From assembly GCA_018136815.1 (NCBI GenBank), contig CM030939.1, forward strand, positions 372,001 to 436,000: a DNA stretch of 64,000 nucleotides, written 5' to 3'. The position numbers were made by a program, and so were the translations under genes. Below the pieces are notes generated by a model. It had not been told where the DNA came from, did no database searches, and was given only the letters and a program-made list of their open reading frames with translations. Each line of letters opens with the position of its first letter. Positions within the stretch are counted from its first letter, which is position 1. The DNA comes from Isochrysis galbana (taxonomy: Eukaryota; Haptophyta; Isochrysidales; Isochrysidaceae). Positions 9,574 through 18,800 of this stretch are shown one piece after another.

Positions 9574-10335
9574 CGCGGCGGCAGGCGAGGCTAGGGTGCC
9601 ATTGCGAGGCCGGCGAAGCTCTTGGGCTGCCTCCGTGAGGTGCCGAGGTAATACCACCGCAGAGCCGCTCGCTCGTGCACGAAGAGAGGCGAGAGCGTGG
9701 ATGGAGAGCGGGTGACGGGGTATCATCACACCTCATAGGGGGACATGCTAAACAATTGGTCCCATGAGGCTAGGATGACCTCTCGCTCAGAAACATCCCC
9801 GGCGAGGCTTGGATCGACGGGATGCCGCCGAGTCGCCGGATTTGGAAGCGAGCGGAGGCCCGCGACGGTGGGTGGAGGTTGGGGATCAGAAACAGGCTTG
9901 GCAGACGGGACAGGAACGGGCGTATTGGGTGCGGGATCGGAAATCGAATTCGGCGGAACGGCGAACGGCGCGGCGGGCAAAGATTGAGAAGGGAACTTGA
10001 CCGAGGCAGGGGGAGCACCGATGGAGTTGTCTCCTTCTTCCACAAGCGGTGGCGAAGTCTCGACTCGAGACGAAGTCGTAGTGCCCGCTTGGCCCTGTAG
10101 AATGTTGAGTATCGCGTTGAAGGTAGACCCCACCTCTCGCTGAAATTCTTCGTGGCGCTGGGCGGCTTGGAGGGTAGAGGACTCGAGGCGGTCGACAGCG
10201 CCGCGGAGAGCCTCGATCTGGACTTGTTGGTCCATGATTTGGGCGGCGCCGACGGTGGCGGTCGGAGGTGGAACGAAGTTACGCTTGGGGTACGAGTACG
10301 TCGACGACGGGGGTGGAACAAACTCTTCATATGGT
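9484..10335 (-). pseudogene. Retrotransposon gag-like fragment
   Basis: Minus-strand frame with a proline-rich start (VPPFEPPPYEEFVPPP), a coiled-coil-like helix (QVQIEALRGAVDRLESSTLQAAQRHEEF), a long proline/serine linker and a terminal ASWDQLFSMSPYEV before a stop at 9726. A second frame continues as PRHPLSIHALASLRARAS to 9484, so the ORF looks frameshifted. Layout and setting suggest an LTR-retrotransposon gag, but no zinc knuckle is visible, so the assignment is tentative. Its upper end is cut by the LINE A 3' fragment. Confidence 0.4.
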
Positions 10336-10339
10336 GGGG

Positions 10340-10975
10340 GCTCGAAAGGAGGGACGGAGATACATAATAAGAGACTTTTACAGAATAGAATTCGAATCAC
10401 ACACATACCACTACATACTACCGGTCTTAGAATCCACGTTAATAAGGTTCACTACCCTGGCGAGGGACATTGCCCCGCCAAACGGCCACTACCGAATGCG
10501 CACCCGCGCGGCGGCCCAGGGCAGGAAACCTAAGCTAAAAAAACCGTTAGAGCTCAGCGCCCCCATTTTCATAGAAAACGACAAAGGAAACCTAAACATG
10601 AATGACAACCTCGGCCTCGTGGCAGAGGCAATCGGCCTAGCCGGTAAGCTCGTAAGCTCGCCTGAGGCAGAGGCGCGTCTCCCTCCTCGAAGAAATCCCG
10701 GAAGAGACGGGCGCTGAGAGCGAAAGGCGACACATCGACAGCAAAACGCTCACATCAACACAGCAAGAAACGGGTCACCTAGAGGCACAGGAGGAAGGCG
10801 AGAACAGACCACTAGGGGCCGGTGCACCCCCGCCCTACCCAACCCCCCCACAACCTGGGCCCCTAGGTAGAGCACGAGGGGAGATGCCGCATAAGGCGGG
10901 AAGTGAGGGAAAGGAAGGGAAGAGGGCGTGGCTACGATAGTCAGCTGCATAGCCGCGCGCGAGGTGAGAATATTA
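10340..10975 (+). mobile_element. LINE family A, 5'-truncated 3' end
   Basis: Starts within the C-terminal coding part (RYIIRDFYRIEFESHTYHY) and carries the intact last segment ELSAPIFIENDKGNLNMNDN ... EAIGLAGKL, then the family A 3' UTR. It ends GGTGAGAATATTAAAAG without a long T run. I could not identify a target-site duplication. Confidence 0.75.
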
Positions 10976-12126
10976 AAAGATTCAATAATTGATACGCATA
11001 TTGTCGACTTCGACACGCGCCTTTGGCGATCGCCCCGAGCCCCGAGCCCCAACAGGTCAAGTTAGCAAGCGTTTATTTAGGCCAATATCATCATGTGCCG
11101 TAGACAGTGAAACTGATTGGCCACGTAAGAGGGCGCATTAGCAACTTTGGCCTTGATGTTATCCCCTTCGATTGGTAGCACATTCGTCTTGATAAAGGCA
11201 AGGAGGGGGTGTCACGGTGAAGTCACGGGTGGTTTTGCGTGGTGTGCACCCTAGAACTTATAATATTGGGATGAGGAGGGGGAGAGGGCCGCATGAGTCG
11301 AGCCGTGATCTCCCCCCTTCTCTCCTTGTTCGTTTGTGTGAGTCTCCTACGCAATCCCCCCGTGTGTGCGTTTGATCTGCGCGTGATATTGTTAGTGTGC
11401 CCTGTGTGGTCAGTGGCCCCCTTTGCCCTTTGGTATCTTTTAACGTGTGATGCTGAAGTATAACAGGATGCTCGGCGCGCCGCGCCGCGCTACTCATCCT
11501 CAAGCCACAGGGGGCCGCGTTGCGGCCTCCCTTTGATATGGAGCTGCTGCACGGGACTGGGTGGGTCCCTATGGACCCTGCCCACCTGCCCGCATTCATC
11601 CGGCGATGTACGATTGGCGATGCGATCGGCGATGGCGCTCTGCCTCGCACAAGCCGCGGTGGTTGCCTCATGGGTCAAGGGCACCTTTTTTACATCTCGA
11701 GGGGGCCGGCGACAACGAATGACTCTGCTTGCGACCACAGTGAAAGTGATGGTGGACGTGGAGACCGTAGAGCAGGAGCAGGTACAGGTACAGGTAAGTC
11801 TTGCTAGCACTGAGCACTGGCACTGATGAGCAGCTGTGTCATTTTTTCATTCCAAAATAAAACAGCTGTTTTCAGAGTGTTTCTAGACCTCACACGCCGT
11901 GTTGTACATATCTCGAGGGGTCGAGGGGGCAGCTACTCTACTAGTGTGCATATGCATCTGAAGTGTGCATATGCATACTCTCCATACACTCTAGAGCTCT
12001 AGAGCTCTACTCCATAGTCCACGCATATGTTCTGTAGAGAAGTGTTGGTAGGATTTCTTGTAAAAATCCGTGGCGGAGCCTCGCAATTATTGGGGTCAGC
12101 GCGCGCCGCGGTCTGTGAGCGGCAGC
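10976..12126. other. Unassigned intergenic DNA, 5' flank of mL49
   Basis: No convincing gene. A short minus-strand frame ending at 11077 (residues AKVANAPSYVANQF) looks protein-like but has a stop just upstream and no splice acceptor. The right end carries an AT-rich stretch with CTCTAGAGCTCTAGAG palindromes at about 11989-12005, about 120 bases before the mL49 start. Confidence 0.4.
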
Positions 12127-12693
12127 ATGCTGGCGGCGGTGCGCGGCCTGAGTGCGCTGCGCTCTGTGAGCGCTGCTGCGGTGCGGTACAAGTCTTCGTC
12201 GCCAAGGAGCACAGGTGTTTCGCCACTCGTACACAAGTTCGACCCTTCGCCCCGTTGGCAAGCGGTGGCGGAGGCCGTCTCGCCGAGCGAGGCGCCTGTG
12301 CGCGTCCTCCCTCCGGTCATCCCACAGTTTCTGCGCCAGAAGTTGGTCGGGGCGAGGGTGCCTGGAGCCAGGCCGCGCAATATACCCAATAATATCAAGC
12401 GCAAACGGCGAGAGCAAGCTCTCCTTCGGCCCCTCGAGGAGTTGCCCAGTGGGCCTAGGGCTTTCCATGTGGACCGCTCGAGAATGGGCAACTTTCCCAT
12501 CTACACAGATGTTCGGAACGGCGGGTCGAAAGTAGTGACAATCTTACGAAAATTTCGTGGAGATGTCAAAGCGCTAGCTCTTGAGCTTCAGTCAGTGACC
12601 GGCAAAGAGGTCACAGCGTACCACGGACGGATGGAAGTGCGCGGTCGGCACGCACCGGTGATAGCTGAATGGCTCGGCAAGCTTGGCTTTTGA
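12127..12693 (+). CDS. MRPL49: Mitochondrial large-subunit ribosomal protein mL49 (Img2 family)
   Basis: Single-exon ORF of 188 residues. The start ATG at 12127 gives an N-terminus rich in A, R, S with no acidic residue (MLAAVRGLSALRSVSAAAVR), as expected of a mitochondrial targeting peptide; the frame is open further upstream but no better start is seen. The C-terminal half carries the Img2/mL49 domain: NFPIYTDVRNGGSKVVTILR, GDVKALALEL, and a final VRGRHAPVIAEWLGKLGF. The family is a mitoribosome large-subunit component with an ICT1-like fold. A candidate polyadenylation signal (AATAAA) lies about 75 bases downstream. The 3' flank meets a minus-strand LINE B copy from 12897. Confidence 0.85.
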   Translation: MLAAVRGLSALRSVSAAAVRYKSSSPRSTGVSPLVHKFDPSPRWQAVAEAVSPSEAPVRVLPPVIPQFLRQKLVGARVPGARPRNIPNNIKRKRREQALLRPLEELPSGPRAFHVDRSRMGNFPIYTDVRNGGSKVVTILRKFRGDVKALALELQSVTGKEVTAYHGRMEVRGRHAPVIAEWLGKLGF

Positions 12694-12896
12694 TGACATG
12701 GAGGCATTTGGGTCGAGTGGAGTTGTATGGGTTGATGCTACGAGGTGCATTGCTGTCCTTTTCTATCAATAAATTGCACATATTGCGCGAATTTGGCGTT
12801 TGAGGTGCGACAACGGGTGTACATGCAGATGAGTCTCTTTCATGCTCCATGCTCCATGGAACCCCGGTTCGTGCTTTGCGGTAGGTTAAGGATCCG

Positions 12897-13975
12897 CAAA
12901 AAAAAACATCTGAAGATTCTGGGCTACACACCTACTAGTTGTGGGACTCCCCTTCGCTATCTACACCGCCCTTATCTTCCCTCCCACCACCTCTTCCCCT
13001 GCCCCCCTTCTTTCCTTTTTCTTCGGTTTCCGGGGTCCGGCCTCGGTGCGCTACCTGAGGCCTGGTTCGGAGTGTGGAGTGTGGGGTTCGGGCAGGCCTT
13101 TTGATCTTTTTGTTTCTGTCGTGTGTGTCTGCCTGGCTTCGTTTTGGTTGTTTAGGTTAAGTCTAGTTCGCATTGTCCCTAGTCACTAAGTTTATACTTG
13201 GTTGACACATGGGGGGGCACGAGCCCCCCCCTCTCTCCACTCCTCCCCTGCCATGGGGGAGGAACCACCCATCCTCCTGGCATGCCTGATGGCTTGCCAG
13301 GAGGCCACTGCCCTACTGACCCACTCTCTCCCTGGCAGGCTCGCCTGCCTCGCGCGTCCTGGCCTGTCGTGGCCAGCCCATCGCTCCAACCCCCCCTCCC
13401 CCCCTGGTCGACAGGCAGACAGGTGCAGATTGGGGGCCCCAGAGGCTCAGGAGCGCCAGCGAGGGAGAGGCAGGGGAGGCCAGGGCCCAGCCCCAGCCTC
13501 CTCTGCCCCCAGAGCTGGCCTCCAGGAGCCTCTAGGGCTCGCCAGGGGCAGCTGCAGGCCTGCCGCAGGCGCGCCATCGCGCGTGCCTGCAGGAGAGGGG
13601 AGAGAGAGCGCGGAGAAGGGGGTGGGCGGAGCGAGAGCTCCGCTCACCGAAAAATAGGTAAGTCCCGCACCTGTTTACAGGATAAGTCGGGGCTGAGACC
13701 GCCGCCCACTCGGAGACACAGGAGGAAGGAGGGGAATGATCACCGGGGGGAGGCGCGGGCCACCGGACCATATCTAAGCCCTTCACCTCTATCCCCCTAG
13801 TAGTGCACGGGGGGAGTCGCCTTATGGCGGGGGGAGAAGGGCCGGGGGAGTGGGGGTGTAGAAAGTTTCCCTACGTGAGTAGAAAGTAGAGGGTCCACGG
13901 CCGCGTGTGCGGTGAGACTATTAAAAGGTTTATTTATCGCATTGTCCCTAGTGGCAACCTTGATTGTTTTGCCGG
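12897..13975 (-). mobile_element. LINE family B 3' UTR copy (minus), split by a family C insertion
   Basis: On the plus strand the copy opens with an A run, then CATCTGAAGATTCTGGGC, the reverse complement of the family B terminus. Family B 3' UTR sequence follows up to 13168 and resumes after the insertion at 13953 (GGCAACCTTG). The order matches the reverse complement of the plus-strand B copy at 44940-45241. Only 3' UTR is retained; no coding part. Confidence 0.8.
13184..13937 (+). mobile_element. Family C hairpin-headed retroposon, complete copy
   Basis: 754 bp inserted in the LINE B 3' UTR, flanked by an exact 15-bp duplication CGCATTGTCCCTAGT (13169-13183 and 13938-13952). It starts CACTAAGTTTATACTTGG, giving the true 5' end of the family. 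The 3' end carries CGCCTTATGGCGGGG (stem-loop) and GGTGAGACTATTAAAAGG. It is nearly identical over its 3' half to the copy at 14371, so both are probably recent. Confidence 0.85.
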
Positions 13976-14370
13976 TTATGTCGGTATTGCAGGCGCCATG
14001 GCCGCGCAATGGCTGCCGGTCGTCCTCGACCACTGCCGCCAGTCCACTGACCGCCCCTCCACGACCGCTGGTGAGTTAATCGCCCGGGCTCAGGCGAACC
14101 AGCCTAGCCACCTAGACCAGGTTTTAACCGGGTCGCCGCCGCTCGTCGCCGCTGTCGATGCGGAGTGGCGTCCGAGGCTGGAACCACCACGCTCCGTCTC
14201 GTTACCCATTCGTCCAGTTCGAATGATCCGTAACATCCGTAACTGCTGGCGAGCGTGGGGCGCCCACGCGCGATCCTAGGGGTAACCTCTCCTACTCCTG
14301 GCTGCCTCTCTCCTTGCCCCTGGAGGCTGCCATCAACTCGGAGTTGAGAACCTACTCGCCTGCCTCTAGC
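13976..14370. other. Unassigned, possibly retroelement-derived
   Basis: The plus frame to 14279 reads AAQWLPVVLDHCRQSTDRPS and then AGELIARAQANQPSHLDQ. It looks protein-like but has no recognised motif. It sits between family C copies and next to a Ty3 fragment, so it may be part of the same LTR retrotransposon. Confidence 0.3.
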
Positions 14371-14790
14371 GGAGCTAGCCTCCAGGAGCCTCCAGGGGTC
14401 GCTAGGGGCATCTGCAGGCCTGCCGCAGGCGCGCCATCGCGCGTGCCTGCAAGAGAGGGGAGAGAGAGCGCGGAGAAGGGGGTGGGCGGAGCAAGAGCTC
14501 CGCTCACCGAAAAATCGGTAAATCCCGCTCCTGTTTACAAGATAAGTCGGGGCTGAGACCGCCGCCCACTCGGAGACACAGGAGGAAGGGGGGGAAATGA
14601 TCACCGGGGGGAGGCGCGGGCCACCGGACCATATCTAAGCCCTTCACCCCTATCCCCCTAGTAGTGCACGGGGGGAGTCGCCTTATGGCGGGGGGAGAAG
14701 GGCCGGGGGAGTGGGGGTGTAGAAAGTTTTCCTACGTGAGTAGAAAGTAGAGGGTCCACGGCCGCGTGTGCGGTGAGACTATTAAAAGGT
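14371..14790 (+). mobile_element. Family C retroposon, 5'-truncated copy
   Basis: The 3' half of family C: the CCTGCCGCAGGCGCGCCATC block, the CGCCTTATGGCGGGG stem and the GGTGAGACTATTAAAAGG terminus. Very similar to the 3' part of the 13184 copy. The 5' hairpins are absent. Confidence 0.75.
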
Positions 14791-14814
14791 TTAATTATTT
14801 AATTAATCTTGGGT

Positions 14815-15395
14815 GCCAGCCGGCGCATTCCCTCTCTATCTCTACCACGAGAAGTCCGCGATTACGCAGAGGCCATGAGGCCATGCATGACCGCCTTAAG
14901 GCGGCGTGGTCCGCTGCCCATGAAGCTACGCTCACGGCCCAAGCCGATGCTGTCGCAGACACGCTACGCACGCGTGCCCCGCTTCTCCGGTTCAACCCGG
15001 GAGACCGGGTGGTGCGCAGGATCCCGGGCCTCCGCAACAAGTTGCTCTACCACTACAGCGGGCCCTACCGAGTCGCCGAGGCGCTCGGTGGTGGCCGCTA
15101 TCGGCTACGTGATCAGGAAAATCGCCTCCTTTCTGAAGGGGTCCATGTTACCAATCTACGGCCCTACTACACCCTCACGGACACGGACCCCTTGCGGGAT
15201 GATGAATACCTAGTGGAAACGCTGCTGGACCGAAAAGGCCGGGGAGACAAGCGCCGCTACCTTGTCAAGTGGCGTGGCTACGCCCGATCTTTAGCCACAT
15301 GGGAACCTGTCACAGAGCGGCGTGCCTCCCTCGTGCAGGCCTACGACGCCGCACACCCTTTCTCGCCCGCTGTTAAGTCACAGATGGGCAGGAGG
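14815..15395 (+). pseudogene. Ty3/gypsy (chromovirus) integrase C-terminus with chromodomain
   Basis: Begins in one frame (LPREVRDYAEAMR) and after a small frameshift near 14875 continues in another: the C-terminal integrase segment (FNPGDRVVRRIPGL, YSGPYRVAEAL, VHVTNLRPYY) followed by a chromodomain (EYLVETLLDRKGRG, RYLVKWRGYARSLATWEP). Chromodomains in this position define chromoviruses, whose integrase tail directs insertion to particular chromatin. Polymerase, RNase H and the integrase catalytic core are absent. The frame runs on into the terminal-repeat sequence that starts about 15396, so the fragment's true end is lost. Confidence 0.85.
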
Positions 15396-15478
15396 GCGGC
15401 TACACAAAAAGAAAACAAGCACATATGGATGGCACAAAAAATCACCTGGCCCTCTTTTGACGGAACGCGACTTTATAG
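15396..15478 (+). repeat. Terminus of the AAGTCGCGTTCCGTC transposon family
   Basis: AAAAAGAAAACAAGCACATATGG ... CACCTGGCCCTCTTTTGACGG and AACGCGACTT. The same sequence closes the MGQY gene blocks at 28060-28125 (+) and 32884-32960 (-) and the element ending at 27754. Only this end is present here. Confidence 0.6.
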
Positions 15479-15830
15479 TTAGTGATGGCGTCTATGGTTT
15501 CGAATATCTTCTTTGTCGCGGGGCAGGAGTGTAAAAAAAAAAGGAACCTCAAGTTGCACCTTCTGAGCCATTGCTAGAGGACCGCCTTGGATTGACGCAA
15601 ACAACAAAACTGAGCACGGCGGGGTTAGCTGGATGGCATTGCTGAGGATGTAAGCTCGCTTTGTCGCCGACGACTATAACATCAATGGCCCCCGCGCACT
15701 CGCCTCACCCTCCGCCCGCACTCGCCTCGCCCTCCGCCATAAAGCGGTTTACTGTAGTAGTATATATGCGCTGCATCATGGATCATGGGCGCGAAGCACG
15801 GCAGCCTAACATGTGCATGAACTATAGCTC
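15479..15830. other. 3' flank of the GTPase gene, no gene seen
   Basis: No gene recognised. It should contain the 3' UTR of the minus-strand GTPase gene ending at 15831. Confidence 0.5.
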
Positions 15831-18800
15831 TCAGTCACTGTCGCAGAGGTCTATCACAAAAGCGTTGGGCATCGTGGACGGCACCGACTTCCTTGCCTTC
15901 TTGTGCACCGAGCCGAAAGAAGAGGATGCTTCTTCGTTGAGGGCCGAGGCTGCTGAGAAGGATGATGCGTGAGCTTGCCCGGCTGGCATGGTCAATCCCG
16001 ACACTAGTGGTAGGTTGCGCTTGACCTGCGTTGATGGCGGGCGATTGAGCGAAGATTTACCATGGTGAATGGCCACCGAGGAGGTCCGTGCACCGGCCGA
16101 TCGCTCCACATTTCTTGCCGGATTCTCCTTGGTGGTGTCGGGATCGGCGTTCTCGGCCTCTTTCCTCGCCTCCAAGGCCTCGACTAGCATCTCTCCCGTG
16201 CGAACTTGCGCTTGCATGCCTTGCGAGGCCAACGAATGGTGGTGGGTGGCGGCCAATCCAATGTAGGCGCGTAGCGCTGGTATCTGTGTAGCTTCGAGGG
16301 TGGCAAATGTGGGCGGTGCGTCGCCCGTCACGACTCCCTCTAGCTTGAGTGCGTCGCGCGCCGACACCGTGAAGACGGGGAATTCGAAGCCGCAAGTCCA
16401 CAATGAGGAGTGCCCACAACCACCTGACGAGTCCGAGCTCGAGGGCGATGAACCCAAACGATTGGCGGGGAGAAGGTGGACTGGCATGTCCTTGTAGAAG
16501 TCGTTGGCTACCGAGGCACAGGTGAAGGCGTTACGAGCAGCGGCACATGCGAGGAGCGGTGTGCCAGGTGGGAGGTTGAGGTTCTGCTGCACCTCGGACG
16601 GGGAGAGATTATCTGACTTTGACGCTACGAAAGCGAGACTGCCCAAGCAACCTTCTCTGAGCAGCCGCTCTCGGAGCGCCTTGGGCATGAGGTCCTTGGC
16701 GCCTTTGTCATTGACTGCACGCGTAATTGCTGAGACTATGAGCAGGGCGTCCGCCTCGGCGAGAATGGAGCGCAAGACAGCATTGCGGGCTGCATTGTCG
16801 TCGTGCAAGCCAGGCACGTCGCGCAAGCGTACGCCGCCGAGAAGCACACCAAAAGGGCCACTCAGCTCGACCTGTCGCACAAGCGGCCATAGCGAGCCGC
16901 CGTCTGCGTCGTCAGGTGAGTCGACATAAGGCTTGACGAGATTTGCAAGCGCCTCGCCTTGCCCGCCACCGCGGGGAATGTTGAGCTGTTTCACTCGTCC
17001 AAGACAGGCTGCCACAGTCGCATGGGAGACTAATGCCTCCGGATCCTCGAGAGGTGGCCCACCAGCACCGTATACTGCCCGGACCTGTTCAAAGGCCACA
17101 TGCCCAGGATCATCGGTCGGAGGCGTCCGGCCGGCCCCTGCGCGTGCCTGCGCGTCGCATGCGGCAACACATGTAGCGCGCCACTCCTCCTCCGGGATAA
17201 AGTGGACATTTGCACCCCATTCACCCCACGACAAGTCGATTACGGCGGCGGTGCATGCGCGGCAGCAAGATGTGGGCAGGAGCTCATAGCCCAGCAACGC
17301 ATTCAGAAGCGTGGATTTGCCAGTCCCGCTATCGCCTGCGACCACCATGGTGAATGTCCTAGCGTTCGCGCCCGGATGGTTGTCTAGGGACAGCGTCCAC
17401 GTGCGCATCGGCGCCTCACCATTGAGCCCACAAATCGCAGTGCGAGGCTTGCAATCGCCATCATCAGCCGCTCCACGCAGCCGGCGCAGGGCCAACTCAA
17501 GCTCGCGCATTGCTAGGCAGAGCTCTGGATGGGCAGCCATGCGCTGCGCCTCTTCTTCACCGAGCAGCAACTCGCACAGCTCTGCGCTGCTCAGTGACGC
17601 TAGTACCTTCACGTCATCCAACTCGTTGTCCTCGATGGCTTGCATGATGGACTCGTGGCGGGACTTGTCGAAGTGCGCAGCTACCCATTTGGTGAGGTGC
17701 TCGCCTTCGCCACTGAAGAACGCAATCGCCGAGTCCGTCGAGCTATCTTCGCCACTAGGAGACGCAGTCACGATGTTGCCTACTGCAAGCCGAGCCGCCT
17801 CCTTCGGCGTCGGTAGCTGAGCTCGGGCCTGCCGCTCATCTTCGGCAGCGGCGCATAGAGCTTCCCCGATTGTGCCCTCGTGCTTTGCACGCAGAATGCG
17901 CCAGTACTTTTGCACATTTACTGGGGGCTGCCGCGAGCTCAACTCTTGGTCAAGCCTGTTGCGCATAGCGAGCACACCCTCAAATATCCTAGAGGCCAAC
18001 GCCGCCGACGCGCCTTCAAACAAGCACTTTCGTATGGCGTGTTCCGCTGCCTGGCCATTCTGCACTTTCTGCACCTGAAAGCGCCCATACTTCATGGCGC
18101 CTTTATTTGACAGCATTCGCGTCTTGAAGAGGCCTGGGTGGCGCTTTTCTGCGGCCTGCGCCACCATCGTGGAGTGCCCGCAATAGGTGAACCGTTCACC
18201 GGTGAACTCCTTCGAGCTCTCGAGGGGGTTGCGGAGGAACGTCTCGACTCTACTACACTCGCAACACTTGCAGCTGAGGTGTACAACGCTGAGCGCCCAA
18301 TCCTTGACTACCGATGGAGATCTGACACTGCGCCCGCATGCCTCCGCCATATCAAGCAAGGTGCGGAATCCCGAGTGATGCTTGGCACTCTCACCAAGTT
18401 TTTCTTCGAGACGAATAACTGCAAGTGCCACAACCTCATCCGGCTTCCACTGCCCAGCGGCCGACTTGATCGCCGCCGCCATGCGCGTGCGGAAATATCC
18501 GGAACGGCCGCTCGCAGCAGCGCCGGCATCGAATTTGTCCGATGCGAGGAAGAGCTGCACGATTGTTTCCTGTTTGTCCGGTTTGGCGTGAGATATTTGG
18601 AGAGCCGAGCTCGCCAAATGCAGCAATGCTTCGCCGATGCTCGCGCTCGTCGACACCTCCTGCACATGTTGAGGGTCGTTGAGCAGCGCGTCGACCGACC
18701 GCAAAAAAGTAATGGGATGTACATCATTTTGTACGCTTGGAACGCAACGCTCCGTGAGGCCGGCATCCACGAGCTGGCGCAAGATCTTGGTCGTGTCGAG

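Noticed and set aside
11077-11208. Minus-strand frame ending with a protein-like tail (AKVANAPSYVANQF)
   Set aside because: A stop lies just upstream, no splice acceptor precedes it and no homologous family came to mind; too little to call an exon.
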